Assembly (NCBI RefSeq): GCF_004114535.1
Contig: NZ_LBJC01000007.1
Location: 310,001-374,000 of the forward strand
Direction of reading: 5' to 3'
Length of the DNA stretch: 64,000 bases
From: Bradyrhizobium nanningense
GTDB taxonomy: Bacteria > Pseudomonadota > Alphaproteobacteria > Rhizobiales > Xanthobacteraceae
The position numbers and the translations under genes are program-made. The notes beneath the pieces are model-generated. The model was not told where the DNA came from and ran no database searches. It saw nothing but the letters and a program-made list of their open reading frames with translations. Every line of letters begins with the position of its first letter. Within the stretch, counting starts at the first letter, position 1. Below, in pieces: positions 18,681 through 27,554 of the stretch.

Positions 18681-18739
18681 CGCTTTGGAACTTCTCAAAA
18701 GAGGTGCGATTAAACCTAGACCCGACACCGCCGCGTCAG

Positions 18740-18753
18740 TTGATCCAGCTCAA
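18740..18753 (-). promoter_or_regulatory. FixK2 box upstream of fixGHIS
   Basis: TTGATCCAGCTCAA, a perfect TTGA-N6-TCAA palindrome of FNR/FixK type. Its centre lies about 66.5 bp before the fixG ATG, nearly the same distance as the box in front of fixN. This fits FixK2 activation at roughly -40 of a transcript with a short leader. Confidence 0.85.
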
Positions 18754-18804
18754 ACGGGGGCACTTTTGTTCACCCCCGCCTGAACCGTTTGAGCCGCGGA
18801 TCTG

Positions 18805-19680
18805 CTATTTTCCACCGCCGAGCGAGTGGACGTAGACCGCCATCGCCTTGATGGTGGCGGGATCTAGCCGCCCTTCCCAGGCCGGCATCACGCCGGCGCG
18901 GCCCTGGCTGATGGTCTCGATCAGGGTCGCCTCGTCGGAGCCGTAGAGCCAGATCTTGTCGGTCAGGTTCGGTGCGCCCATCTCCGGGTTGCCCTTGCCG
19001 CCGTCGCCGTGGCAGGCGACACAATTCTCCGCAAAGATCTTTTCGCCCTTGGCGGCGTCAAATCCGTTGCGGGTCGACAGGCCCGACAGCGACCGCACGT
19101 AATTGGCGACCGTGACGATCTCCTCCGGCTTCAGCACGCCATCCTTGCCGAAGGCGAGCATCTGGCCTTCATGCGTCTTGGCATGGCCGGAACGCGCGCC
19201 GAACTGGATGGTCTGCATGATCTGGTCGAGCGTGCCGCCCCACAGCCAGTCGTCGTCGTTCAGGTTCGGATAGCCCTTGGCGCCGGCGGCACCGGAGCCG
19301 TGGCAGGGCGCGCAATTGTCGCCGAACACGGTCTTGCCCTTGGCGCGGGCGAGCGCCAGCAAGGCCGGGTCCTTCTCGATGTCGGCGAGCGAGGCCGCGC
19401 CCAGAGCCGTCATCTTGCCACCGCGGATCTTCTCGAGATTGGCGAGCTCGACCGCCACGTCGGCCCGCGAGGAATAGCCGAACATGCCCGTGGTATTGCT
19501 TTGGATCAGCGGCCAGGCCGGATAGACGACCCAATACGCGATCGCCCAGACGATGGTCAGGTAAAAGGTGATCACCCACCAGCGCGGCAGCGGTGTGTTG
19601 AGCTCCTTGATGCCGTCCCACTCATGCCCGGTCGTGGACTTGCCGGAGACGGAATCGATGTCGCTATGATGATCGGTCAT
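18805..19680 (-). CDS. fixP: cbb3 oxidase subunit III, dihaem cytochrome c FixP/CcoP
   Basis: 291 residues. One N-terminal membrane helix (WWVITFYLTIVWAIAYWVVY) preceded by HEWDGIKELNTPLPRWW, the CcoP signature, then two c-type domains with CAPCH and CVACH haem sites, each with a later Met ligand. It passes electrons from cytochrome bc1/c to FixO and the FixN active site. Last gene of fixNOQP, 6 nt after fixQ. Confidence 0.96.
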   Translation of the reverse strand: MTDHHSDIDSVSGKSTTGHEWDGIKELNTPLPRWWVITFYLTIVWAIAYWVVYPAWPLIQSNTTGMFGYSSRADVAVELANLEKIRGGKMTALGAASLADIEKDPALLALARAKGKTVFGDNCAPCHGSGAAGAKGYPNLNDDDWLWGGTLDQIMQTIQFGARSGHAKTHEGQMLAFGKDGVLKPEEIVTVANYVRSLSGLSTRNGFDAAKGEKIFAENCVACHGDGGKGNPEMGAPNLTDKIWLYGSDEATLIETISQGRAGVMPAWEGRLDPATIKAMAVYVHSLGGGK

Positions 19681-19686
19681 GGTTCT

Positions 19687-19851
19687 CTACTCCTCCCGCA
19701 ACGGCAGGTGTGCTGCTTCGTCGAACGCAGCCTTGTTACGGGGCCAAAATGCGTAGGCGATGATCGCGAGAAAGATCGCGACGAACACCGGCGTCCAGAT
19801 CGTGGTCACGAGACCGGACGCGAGATTGTCGAGTGTCAGGATGGCTTTCAT
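19687..19851 (-). CDS. fixQ: cbb3 oxidase small subunit FixQ/CcoQ
   Basis: 54-residue gene between fixO and fixP. The product begins MKAILTLDNLASGLVTT, has one membrane helix (TPVFVAIFLAIIAYAFW) and ends with a charged tail (PRNKAAFDEAAHLPLREE). WPRNK after the helix is typical of CcoQ. It stabilises the CcoP-CcoNO complex. Gaps of 13 nt to fixO and 6 nt to fixP. Confidence 0.93.
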   Translation of the reverse strand: MKAILTLDNLASGLVTTIWTPVFVAIFLAIIAYAFWPRNKAAFDEAAHLPLREE

Positions 19852-19864
19852 CGTTGATGCCTTC

Positions 19865-20599
19865 TCAGCGAAGATTGGCTTTCTCGTTGTAGATCTTGAA
19901 GTCGACCAGCGTACCGAGCATCTGCAGGTACGCGATCAGCGCGTCCATCTCGGTCGGCGTGCCGGGCTTGCCGTCGAAATTACGCACCGCCGCCTTGGCG
20001 TAGCGCTTAGTGAAGGCGTCGCCGCCGGCACTGTCCGGATCGGCCTGGGCCTTCATGTCGGCGCCCGCATTGGCGATCTGGTCGTCCGTGTAGGGCACAC
20101 CGACGGTCCTCAGCGTGCGCATGTGGTCGGCGATCGCGTCGGGATCGACCTCGTTCTTGCCGAGGAACGGATAGCCCGGCATCACCGACTGCGGCACGAT
20201 CGCACGCGGGTTGGTCAGATGGGTGACGTGCCAGTCGTCGGAATATTTGGCGCCGACGCGGGCAAGGTCAGGACCGGTGCGCTTGGAGCCCCACTGGAAC
20301 GGGTGGTCGAACATGCTCTCGGCAGCGAGCGAGAAGTGGCCGTAGCGTTCGACCTCGTCGCGCAGCGGCCGGATCATCTGCGAATGGCAGAGATAGCAGC
20401 CCTCGCGGACGTAGACGTTGCGCCCGGCGAGCTCCAGCGGCGTGTAGGGCCTGACCCCGTCGACCTTCTCGATCGTGCTCTTGAGGTAGAACAACGGGGT
20501 GATCTCGACGAGACCGCCGATCGCAACCACGAGGAGGATGCCGACGACCAGGATGATCGAGTTCTTTTCGAAGACTTGATGGCGTGTCCAGAACGACAT
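19865..20599 (-). CDS. fixO: cbb3 oxidase subunit II, monohaem cytochrome c FixO/CcoO
   Basis: 244 residues. An N-terminal anchor helix ([20 protein letters not shown]), then [20 protein letters not shown] with the CYLCH haem site, and a later [13 protein letters not shown] region. It receives electrons from FixP and hands them to FixN. Starts 12 nt after fixN. Confidence 0.96.
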   Translation of the reverse strand: MSFWTRHQVFEKNSIILVVGILLVVAIGGLVEITPLFYLKSTIEKVDGVRPYTPLELAGRNVYVREGCYLCHSQMIRPLRDEVERYGHFSLAAESMFDHPFQWGSKRTGPDLARVGAKYSDDWHVTHLTNPRAIVPQSVMPGYPFLGKNEVDPDAIADHMRTLRTVGVPYTDDQIANAGADMKAQADPDSAGGDAFTKRYAKAAVRNFDGKPGTPTEMDALIAYLQMLGTLVDFKIYNEKANLR

Positions 20600-20611
20600 T
20601 GCTTTAGCTCC

Positions 20612-22261
20612 TCATTCCGCCGGCTGAAGAGCGACGGGCATCTGGACTTCCTGTTCGCCGACGCGGACGGTCATCCAGAGATTGTAGGCCATGATCAGCG
20701 CGCCGATCAGGAACAGCCCACCGCCGGCGGCGCGGATGATGTAGAAGGGATGCATCGCCTCGACGGTCTCGATGAAGGAGTATTCGAGGAAGCCGAGCGA
20801 GGTGTAGGCACGCCACATCAGGCCCTGCAGGATGCCGGACACCCACATCGCCGAGATGTAGAGGACGATGCCGAGGGTCGCGACCCAGAAGTGCCAGTTG
20901 ACGAGCTTCAGGCTGTAGAGGCCCTTGCGATTCCACGCCCACGGCACCAGGCAGTACAGCGCGCCGAAGGAGACGAAGCCGACCCAGCCGAGCGCGCCGG
21001 AATGCACGTGGCCGATGGTCCAGTCGGTATAGTGGCTGAGCGAGTTGACCACCTTGATCGACATCATCGGGCCTTCGAAGGTCGACATGCCGTAGAAGGC
21101 GACGGAGACCACGAGCATGCGCAGCACGGGATCGGTGCGCAGCTTGTCCCAGGCCCCCGACAGCGTCATCAGGCCGTTGATCATGCCGCCCCAGGAAGGC
21201 ATCCACAGCATGATCGAGAAGGTCATGCCGAGCGTCTGCGTCCAGTCAGGCAGCGCCGTGTAGTGCAGATGGTGGGGACCCGCCCAGATGTAGAGGAAGA
21301 TCAGCGCCCAGAAATGGATGATCGACAGCCGGTAGGAATAGATCGGCCGCTCGGCGCGCTTGGGGATGAAGTAGTACATGATGGCGAGGAAGCCGGCGGT
21401 CAGGAAGAAGCCGACCGCGTTGTGGCCGTACCACCACTGGAACATGGCGTCCTGGATGCCGCCCCAGGCGATGTACGACTTCGAGCCGAACACCGAGACG
21501 GGAAGCGCCGGGTTGTTGCCGAGATGCAGGACCGCGATCGTCACGATGAAGGCGAGGTAGAACCAGTTCGCGACGAAGATGTGCGGCTCCTTGCGCTTGA
21601 TGACGGTGGCAAGGAAGACGAGCAGATAAGCGACCCAGACGATGGTCAGCCACAAATCGGCATACCATTCCGGCTCGGCATATTCCTTTGACTGGGTGAC
21701 GCCGAGCAGATAGCCGGTGCCGGCGATCAGGATGAAGAAATTGTAGCCCACCACGACGAACCACGGCGCGAGATCGCCGGCGAGGCGCGCACGGCAGGAC
21801 TTCTGCACCACGTAGAAGGACGTCGCGATCAGCACGTTGCCGCCGAAGGCGAAGATCACGGCGGAGGTGTGCAGCGGCCGCAGGCGGCCGAAGCTGGTCC
21901 AGGGCAGATCGAAGTTCAGCGCGGGCCAGGCCAGCTGCGAGGCGATGATGAGGCCGACCAGGAAGCCGGCAATGCCCCAGAACATCGCCATGAAGGAGGA
22001 GAACTTGATCGGACCCATATTGTAGTTAGGGCGGCCGTTGATCTCCTGCGGTGGCAGCGCCGCCGGGCGATCGAGGTAGCGGTTGATGATGACAAACACC
22101 GCGGCCAGGCTCGCCGCCGCGCTGAGCGCGGCATGGAAGGCGAAGGGCGCATCGAGCGCCTTGGCCGAAGCGATCACGCAGAGGAAGGCGGTGACTGCGA
22201 ACACGACAGCCAAGCCGCTTTCACCGATGGTCATGGATTTGGAAATGGAGGGCTGGCTCAT
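20612..22261 (-). CDS. fixN: cbb3 oxidase catalytic subunit I FixN/CcoN
   Basis: 549 residues with about twelve membrane helices. It carries the histidine ligands for haems b and b3 and CuB (for example [17 protein letters not shown] and [15 protein letters not shown]). The C-type haem-copper oxidase reduces O2 to water with very high affinity, allowing respiration in microaerobic or nodule conditions. First gene of fixNOQP. Confidence 0.97.
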   Translation of the reverse strand: MSQPSISKSMTIGESGLAVVFAVTAFLCVIASAKALDAPFAFHAALSAAASLAAVFVIINRYLDRPAALPPQEINGRPNYNMGPIKFSSFMAMFWGIAGFLVGLIIASQLAWPALNFDLPWTSFGRLRPLHTSAVIFAFGGNVLIATSFYVVQKSCRARLAGDLAPWFVVVGYNFFILIAGTGYLLGVTQSKEYAEPEWYADLWLTIVWVAYLLVFLATVIKRKEPHIFVANWFYLAFIVTIAVLHLGNNPALPVSVFGSKSYIAWGGIQDAMFQWWYGHNAVGFFLTAGFLAIMYYFIPKRAERPIYSYRLSIIHFWALIFLYIWAGPHHLHYTALPDWTQTLGMTFSIMLWMPSWGGMINGLMTLSGAWDKLRTDPVLRMLVVSVAFYGMSTFEGPMMSIKVVNSLSHYTDWTIGHVHSGALGWVGFVSFGALYCLVPWAWNRKGLYSLKLVNWHFWVATLGIVLYISAMWVSGILQGLMWRAYTSLGFLEYSFIETVEAMHPFYIIRAAGGGLFLIGALIMAYNLWMTVRVGEQEVQMPVALQPAE

Positions 22262-22555
22262 GCGGATTCTCTCTGAAAGAACACAGCGCCAGAAACCACA
22301 TCCACTCTCACCGGGAATTGATTGAAATCAAGAACAGCACTTAAGTTCTTCGGAGCCACCGAAGATCGTGGTGGTTCCCCTGCAGATACGCGCGTCGCAG
22401 CCGGTCGAAGCGCCCTCTCCCTCGTGAGAGCAGCCCGTGGGAACTCACTGCGTTGTGCGGCGAATGAGAGGAAGCGGGTCCGGCCTCGCGCGCGAACGGG
22501 TCCAGCCTCCGTAGAATCCCGGAGCCGAGAAGGAATCCCGATCGGGCGTATCCCG
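22262..22555. other. Non-coding stretch upstream of fixN
   Basis: 294 bp between fixN and the CBS-domain gene. It holds the FixK2 box and, by position, the fixN promoter; nothing else recognisable. It must also contain the 3' end of the CBS gene transcript, but I see no clear intrinsic terminator. Confidence 0.5.
22318..22331 (-). promoter_or_regulatory. FixK2 box upstream of fixNOQP
   Basis: TTGATTGAAATCAA, a perfect TTGA-N6-TCAA that also matches the FNR form TTGAT-N4-ATCAA. Centre 63.5 bp before the fixN ATG. Together with the fixG box this places both cbb3 operons under the FixK2 encoded 4 kb away. Confidence 0.9.
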
Positions 22556-22981
22556 TCAGTCGCGCGCCGTCGCCTTGAGCGCCGCGATGACGTCCTGGCG
22601 GGCGATGATTCCGACCAGCTTCTGCGCGCTATCGAGCACGATGATGCTTCGGATCCGGTGTTCGACCATGATCTGGAGCACGCGCGTCAGCCGCGTGTCG
22701 GGGCTCACATAGATGAACTCGGGAGTCATGACGTCGCCGACCTTCCGGCTCATCAGGTCTTGATAGCGGGGCAGCATCTGGCTCGGCGTGAAGGCGAAGC
22801 ACTTCAGGATGTCGAATTTGGTGACGATGCCGACCACCTGCCCGTCGTCCTCGACCGGATAGGAGTTGAAATCGTCGGTCTCGAACATCTCACTGAGCTC
22901 GAACAAGTCACGGTCGCGCTGCACCGACTTGACGTTGCGCGTCATGTAGCCGTCGACGGTCTGTTCAAGAAATCTGTACAC
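22556..22981 (-). CDS. CBS-domain pair protein
   Basis: 141 residues made almost entirely of two CBS motifs: VDGYMTRNVKSVQRDRDLFE...VVGIVTKFDILK, and VGDVMTPEFIYVSPDTRLTR...LVGIIARQDVIAAL. Such Bateman modules bind adenine nucleotides. Alone they act as stress or energy sensors. It sits 38 bp after a universal stress protein gene on the same strand, probably in one operon under a FixK-like box, so low-oxygen induction is likely. Confidence 0.88.
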   Translation of the reverse strand: MYRFLEQTVDGYMTRNVKSVQRDRDLFELSEMFETDDFNSYPVEDDGQVVGIVTKFDILKCFAFTPSQMLPRYQDLMSRKVGDVMTPEFIYVSPDTRLTRVLQIMVEHRIRSIIVLDSAQKLVGIIARQDVIAALKATARD

Positions 22982-23019
22982 GGCGCGTCCTCCTCGATTC
23001 GATTCCGGCCGGCCGGCCG

Positions 23020-23853
23020 TCAGTGCGACAGCAGCACGCTGCGTGCGGTCTGCGTGATCAGATACTGGGTGACGCCTCCCAGGATCAGTTCACGAAACCT
23101 CGAATGACCATAAGCGCCCGCAACGATCAGGCCGGCATCAAGGTCGGTTGCCACCTTCTCCAGTTGCCCCGCCGCAGTTTCGTTCCGGGCTCCTTCGAAG
23201 ATGCGCGCCGTCGCGGTGACGCCATGGCGGGCGAGCCAGGCGGCAACGTCGGTGACGCCGGCCGTCACGCCCGAACGGTCCTCGTCGCGCTCCGGAATTG
23301 TGCCGATGGTGACGTCCTTCGCCTTGCGCAGCATCGGCAACGCATCGGCCACCGCCCGCCGCGCCTCCGGCGTGTCCTTCCATGCCACCAGCACGCTACG
23401 CAGGTCGAGCCAGTTGGCCTGGTCGGGGACGACGAGAAGCGGGCGGCCGGCCTGCATCACCAGATCCTTGGGACTTGCGAGCGCAAACGCGTCAGAGAAG
23501 GCCGGGCTCTGTCCGCCGCTGACGACGATGTCGGCGCAACGCGCCTGCGCCAGGACGAATCGTGCCGGAAAATCCATGCCGCTGCGCCACTCCGCATGTC
23601 CGCCGCGATTCTTGGTCGCCGCACGGAATTGCGCCTCGAGGCCAGCCAGCCGCCGCTTGACCGAAGCTTCACCCTCGTCGATCAGCGCTTGCGCCTCGGC
23701 GCCGTCGGCGAAATAGAGCGGCGGCGCGAACTGCGCCGCGGCGACCCCGACAATGGCCGCCTCGAATCGTTCAGCGAGCTCACCGGCGACCTGAAGACGC
23801 GCCTCATTGGACTGATCGAGCGCCAGGCTGACCATCACCGTCGCGTATGTCAT
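23020..23853 (-). CDS. Universal stress protein (UspA family), tandem-domain
   Basis: 277 residues from the ATG of MTYATVMVSL. Two Usp folds in tandem. The second ends LDAGLIVAGAYGHSRFRELILGGVTQYLI, close to the ATP-binding G-x2-G-x9-G-(S/T) motif of Usp domains but with V-T in the final place. The first domain (IVVSGGQSPAFSDAFALASP) is more degenerate. The longer frame to 23934 has no ribosome site and would cover the upstream FixK-like box. Likely a low-oxygen stress gene, cotranscribed with the CBS protein. Confidence 0.87.
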   Translation of the reverse strand: MTYATVMVSLALDQSNEARLQVAGELAERFEAAIVGVAAAQFAPPLYFADGAEAQALIDEGEASVKRRLAGLEAQFRAATKNRGGHAEWRSGMDFPARFVLAQARCADIVVSGGQSPAFSDAFALASPKDLVMQAGRPLLVVPDQANWLDLRSVLVAWKDTPEARRAVADALPMLRKAKDVTIGTIPERDEDRSGVTAGVTDVAAWLARHGVTATARIFEGARNETAAGQLEKVATDLDAGLIVAGAYGHSRFRELILGGVTQYLITQTARSVLLSH

Positions 23854-23911
23854 CGGAATTCTCCACGTCACCAAGTTTTGTTGAATCCTAAGCCTGCTGC
23901 CGTGCAGCAGG

Positions 23912-23925
23912 ATGAGATAGATCAA
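23912..23925 (-). promoter_or_regulatory. Near-perfect FixK2-type box upstream of the USP-CBS pair
   Basis: Read on the minus strand: TTGATCTATCTCAT, i.e. TTGA-N6-TCAT, one mismatch from TTGA-N6-TCAA. The centre is 65.5 bp before the chosen USP start, the same distance as the fixN (63.5) and fixG (66.5) boxes. It lies in the USP/fixL intergenic region, 150 bp from the fixL start. Confidence 0.6.
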
Positions 23926-24068
23926 AATGGGCACTCATGGCTCCTCGCCGTTGCCTGAGGAATCCGCCAGTGAATTCAACGTCTGCGCTTGCCTCGGAGC
24001 GCGCCTTGGGCGAAATTGCGGTAGCGGTAACGGCATCCGGCCTACCGTTGCTGAGTGAGGAGCAGAGA

Positions 24069-25586
24069 TTGGCGCCGACCCGCGTAACCCATCCGGCAGA
24101 CGACGGCCGGGGCGAGCATTTCCGGGTCCGCATCGAGGGCTTCGGGGTGGGCACCTGGGACCTTGATCTAGAGACGCACGAGCTCGAATGGTCGGACATG
24201 GCCAAGCGGCTATTTGGCCTCGAGCGTGATCGGGCCGTCAGCTATGATTTCTTTCTTTCCTTGCTGGAGCGGGGCGATCGGGACCACCTCCTGAAGGCGA
24301 TCGGGCACACCTTGGAGGTTGGCGGGGGACTTGACCTGTCCTTCAAGGTCGGCGGCGCCTCCGGGGCCGGTCAATGGATCCGGGCCAGGGCCGGCGTGAT
24401 CCGGGACGATTCAGGCACGCCGCGTCATCTCAGCGGAATATTCCTCGACATCAACGAGGAGAAGCATCTCGAGGACGCCCTGCGCTCCCAGGAGAATCAT
24501 CTCCGCTCGATTCTCGAGACAGTGCCCGACGCCATGATCGTCATCGATTCACGCGGCATCATGCAGCTCTTCAGTAGCGCTGCGGAGCGGCTGTTCGGCT
24601 ACAGCAGGCAGGAAGCCATCGGCCGGAACGTCAGCATCCTGATGCCGGAGCCCGATCAGTCGCGTCACGACAGCTATCTCGTGCGCTATCTCAGGACGAA
24701 TGATCCGCACATCATCGGCATCGGCCGGATTGTGACGGGCAAACGCCGCGACGGCACGACTTTCCCGATGCACCTGTCGGTCGGGCAGACGCAACGCGCG
24801 GGCGAGCCCTATTTCACCGGCTTCGTCCGCGACCTCACCGAGCACCAGCAGACCCAGGCCCGGCTCCAGGAATTGCAATCCGAGCTGGTCCATGTCTCGC
24901 GGCTGACCGCGATGGGCGAAATGGCCTCCGCGCTTGCCCACGAGCTCAACCAGCCGCTGGCGGCAATCAGCAATTACATGAAGGGGTCGCGGCGCCTTCT
25001 CGCCGGCAGCACCGATCCCAACACGCCGAAGGTCGAAAACGCGCTGGATCGCGCGGCTGAGCAGGCCCTGCGCGCCGGCCAGATCATCCGGCGCCTGCGC
25101 GACTTCGTGTCCCGCGGCGAGTCGGAGAAGCGGGTCGAAAGCCTGTCCAAGCTGATTGAGGAGGCCGGGGCGCTCGGGCTCGCCGGCGCGCGCGAGCAGA
25201 ACGTGCAGCTGCGTTTCAGCCTCGATCCCGACGCCGATCTCGTCCTCGCCGACCGGGTGCAGATCCAGCAGGTGCTGGTCAACCTGTTCCGCAATGCGCT
25301 GGAGGCGATGGCGCAGTCACCGCGCCGCGAGCTCGTCGTTGCCAACACCCGCGTCGCCGACGACATGATCGAGGTGGAGGTCTCCGATACCGGCTCCGGC
25401 TTCCGGGACGACGTCATTCCAAATCTGTTCCAGACCTTCTTCACCACCAAAGACACCGGCATGGGCGTGGGACTCTCCATCAGCCGCTCGATCATCGAGG
25501 CTCACGGCGGCCGCATGTGGGCCGAAAGCAACGTAGCGGGTGGAGCGACATTCCGCTTCACCTTGCCGGCAACCGACGAAAGCTGA
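24069..25586 (+). CDS. fixL: Oxygen-sensing haem histidine kinase FixL
   Basis: 505 residues from a TTG start (GAGGAG 6 nt upstream; product LAPTRVTHP...). A longer ATG frame begins at 23937. With the TTG start, the haem-ligand His in RHDSY is residue 200, the O2-contacting Arg in IIGIGR is 220 and the phospho-His in AHELNQP is 291, matching the published B. japonicum FixL numbering. Domains: PAS (about 20-140), haem-PAS (about 141-255), HisKA and HATPase (DTGSGF, GMGVGLSI). Without O2 it phosphorylates FixJ. Followed after 4 nt by fixJ. Confidence 0.97.
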   Translation: MAPTRVTHPADDGRGEHFRVRIEGFGVGTWDLDLETHELEWSDMAKRLFGLERDRAVSYDFFLSLLERGDRDHLLKAIGHTLEVGGGLDLSFKVGGASGAGQWIRARAGVIRDDSGTPRHLSGIFLDINEEKHLEDALRSQENHLRSILETVPDAMIVIDSRGIMQLFSSAAERLFGYSRQEAIGRNVSILMPEPDQSRHDSYLVRYLRTNDPHIIGIGRIVTGKRRDGTTFPMHLSVGQTQRAGEPYFTGFVRDLTEHQQTQARLQELQSELVHVSRLTAMGEMASALAHELNQPLAAISNYMKGSRRLLAGSTDPNTPKVENALDRAAEQALRAGQIIRRLRDFVSRGESEKRVESLSKLIEEAGALGLAGAREQNVQLRFSLDPDADLVLADRVQIQQVLVNLFRNALEAMAQSPRRELVVANTRVADDMIEVEVSDTGSGFRDDVIPNLFQTFFTTKDTGMGVGLSISRSIIEAHGGRMWAESNVAGGATFRFTLPATDES

Positions 25587-25590
25587 ATTC

Positions 25591-26208
25591 ATGACGACCA
25601 AGGGACATGTCTACGTCATCGACGACGACGCAGCGATGCGCGATTCGCTGAATTTCCTGCTGGATTCCGCTGGCTTCGGCGTCACGCTGTTCGATGACGC
25701 ACTCGCCTTTCTCGATGCCCTGCCCGGCCTCGGCTTCGGCTGCGTTGTCTCCGACGTGCGCATGCCCGGCCTCGACGGGATCGAGCTGCTCAAGCGGATG
25801 AAGGCGCAGCAAAGCCCGTTCCCGATCCTGATCATGACCGGTCATGGCGATGTGCCGCTCGCGGTCGAGGCGATGAAGCTCGGGGCGGTCGACTTCCTGG
25901 AAAAACCGTTCGATGACGACCGTCTCACCGCCATGATCGAGTCGGCGATCCGGCAGGCCGAGCCCGCCGCCAAGAACGAAGCCGTCGCGCACGACATCGC
26001 CGCCCGCGTCGCGTCCTTGAGCCCCAGGGAGCGCCAGGTCATGGAAGGGCTGATTGCGGGCCTCTCCAACAAGCTGATCGCCCGCGAATACGACATCAGC
26101 CCGCGCACCATCGAGGTCTACCGGGCCAATGTCATGACCAAGATGCAGGCCAACAGCCTCTCCGAACTGGTCCGGCTGGCGATGCGGGCCGGCATGCTCA
26201 ACGATTGA
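25591..26208 (+). CDS. fixJ: Response regulator FixJ
   Basis: 205 residues starting at ATG 4 nt after fixL. The receiver domain has DDD near residues 11-13, phospho-Asp55 in VVSDVRMPG, and KPF Lys. The C-terminal LuxR-type helix-turn-helix reads LSPRERQVMEGLIAGLSNKL...SPRTIEVYRANVMTKM. FixL-phosphorylated FixJ activates fixK2 transcription. Part of the fixLJ operon. Confidence 0.97.
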   Translation: MTTKGHVYVIDDDAAMRDSLNFLLDSAGFGVTLFDDALAFLDALPGLGFGCVVSDVRMPGLDGIELLKRMKAQQSPFPILIMTGHGDVPLAVEAMKLGAVDFLEKPFDDDRLTAMIESAIRQAEPAAKNEAVAHDIAARVASLSPRERQVMEGLIAGLSNKLIAREYDISPRTIEVYRANVMTKMQANSLSELVRLAMRAGMLND

Positions 26209-26251
26209 GGCAGGTCAAGGCGGCTTCCCGGCGCAATGCTAACCAGACAAC

Positions 26252-26668
26252 ATGATTGAGGTCAGCTCACATCGTGCGCGGCCGTTGTCCCCCGCACAAC
26301 TCACCGTCTTTGTGGTCGACGATGACGCCGCCGTCCTGGGATCCCTGCGGTTTCTGCTGGAGACCGACGGCTTTGCCGTGCGGACCTTCAGGAGCGGCAC
26401 GGCGCTGCTCAACATCGGCGGCGCGGCTGGGCCGGACTGTTACGTCATCGACTACAAGATGCCGGACATCAATGGCATCGAGCTGGCCGGCCGCCTGCGC
26501 AAGTCCGACCGCGACGCGCCTGTGATCCTGATCACCGGCTACCCCGACGAGAATATCTCGGCCCGGGCTGCGTCGGCGGGCATCAAAGACGTGGTTTTGA
26601 AGCCGCTTCTCGACGAAAATCTGGTCAAGAGCATCCGCCATGCCATTCAGGACCGCCCTCGCGCCTGA
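26252..26668 (+). CDS. Single-domain response regulator between fixJ and fixK2
   Basis: 138 residues consisting of a receiver domain only: VVDDDAAV (acidic pocket), DYKMPDINGIEL with the phospho-Asp, ILITGYP and KPLLDENL with the Lys. No output domain. A gene of the same kind sits at this place in B. japonicum (bll2758). It might act as a phosphate sink or relay partner for FixL, or as a modulator of fixK2 expression. It is 43 bp after fixJ and 103 bp before fixK2. Confidence 0.88.
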   Translation: MIEVSSHRARPLSPAQLTVFVVDDDAAVLGSLRFLLETDGFAVRTFRSGTALLNIGGAAGPDCYVIDYKMPDINGIELAGRLRKSDRDAPVILITGYPDENISARAASAGIKDVVLKPLLDENLVKSIRHAIQDRPRA

Positions 26669-26771
26669 CCTACGGGATTCTACGTAAGGCACCCTCCTTA
26701 AGATATCGATCGAAATTTTCGAAGCCCCCGATACCGCGTACCAAAGCGCCATCACAACGGAGATGGCGCAG
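26669..26771 (+). promoter_or_regulatory. fixK2 promoter region with possible FixJ site
   Basis: Gap in front of fixK2, where FixJ~P is expected to bind. The stretch TACGTAAGGCACCC at 26681-26694 resembles the TACGTAG-type half of known rhizobial FixJ sites, but only loosely. The GGAG at 26759-26762 serves the ATG at 26772 (9-nt spacing). Confidence 0.4.
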
Positions 26772-27470
26772 ATGCTCACCCAGACGATCAACACCCCGGC
26801 GATCAACACCCAGATTATCGGCAAGGTTGCTCCCGCCCATTCCGTCACCGACCAGTTCGGCGCCATCACCGGCCACGTGGGTCTGGTCGCCACGGAATTC
26901 TCTTATCGCAAGGACGAGGAGATTTATGGCGAGGAAGAGCCGGCCGAATATGTCTACCAGGTCGTGTCAGGCGCAGTGAGCAGCTACAAGCTCCTGTCCG
27001 ATGGCCGCCGCCAGATCGGCGCCTTCCATCTTCCCGGCGACGTGTTCGGCCTCGAATCCGGTCCCGCTCACCGCCTTGCCGCCGAAGCCATCATCGATAC
27101 CACCGTGCGCCTCGTGAAGCGCGCGAGCCTCGAGAAGGCCGCAGGCACCGACGTCCATGTCGCCCGCAAGCTCTGGGCGATGACCGCCTCCGAGCTGCGC
27201 CATGCCGAGGACCACATGCTGCTGCTGGGCCGCAAGACCGCGATGGAGCGCGTTGCGACCTTCCTGCTCGAAATGGACCGCCGCCTCGCCGTTGCCGGCA
27301 TGATGGCGCTGCCGATGTGCCGCCGCGACATCGGCGACTATCTCGGCCTCACCCTCGAAACCGTATCGCGCGCGCTGTCGCAGCTTCACAGCCAGGGCAT
27401 CCTGGGCTTCTCCGGCGCCCGCCAGATCGTGCTGCGCAACCGTCAGCGCCTGCAGCATCTCGACGCCTGA
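26772..27470 (+). CDS. fixK2: CRP/FNR-type regulator FixK2
   Basis: 232 residues from the ATG at 26772. An upstream in-frame ATG at 26763 directly abuts the GGAG ribosome site and is too close to use. With this start the redox-sensitive cysteine is C183 (MALPMCRRDIGDYLG), the number known for B. japonicum FixK2. The cNMP-like beta barrel (residues ~35-130) lacks an FNR-type N-terminal Cys cluster; the helix-turn-helix contains LTLETVSRALSQL. It activates TTGA-N6-TCAA promoters. A strong terminator follows. Confidence 0.96.
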   Translation: MLTQTINTPAINTQIIGKVAPAHSVTDQFGAITGHVGLVATEFSYRKDEEIYGEEEPAEYVYQVVSGAVSSYKLLSDGRRQIGAFHLPGDVFGLESGPAHRLAAEAIIDTTVRLVKRASLEKAAGTDVHVARKLWAMTASELRHAEDHMLLLGRKTAMERVATFLLEMDRRLAVAGMMALPMCRRDIGDYLGLTLETVSRALSQLHSQGILGFSGARQIVLRNRQRLQHLDA

Positions 27471-27502
27471 TCTTCGCCTGATCTTCCTCCTCCCTACCAA
27501 CT

Positions 27503-27546
27503 TGGCCGGTCGAATTCGTTTCGGCCGGCCATTTTCTTTTTCTTTC
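27503..27546 (+). terminator. Intrinsic terminator after fixK2
   Basis: Inverted repeat TGGCCGGTCG / CGGCCGGCCA (ten base pairs with one G-U) around a nine-base loop, followed by TTTTCTTTTTCTTT. It lies 33 bp after the fixK2 stop and just before the stop of the convergent MFS gene. Confidence 0.85.
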
Positions 27547-27554
27547 GGGCGCGA

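Noticed and set aside
19760..21691. 643-codon open frame on the plus strand opposite fixO and fixN
   Set aside because: Long antisense frames are expected in high-GC DNA; the product is rich in Arg, His, Asp and Gln and lacks any domain, while the minus strand encodes clear FixO and FixN.
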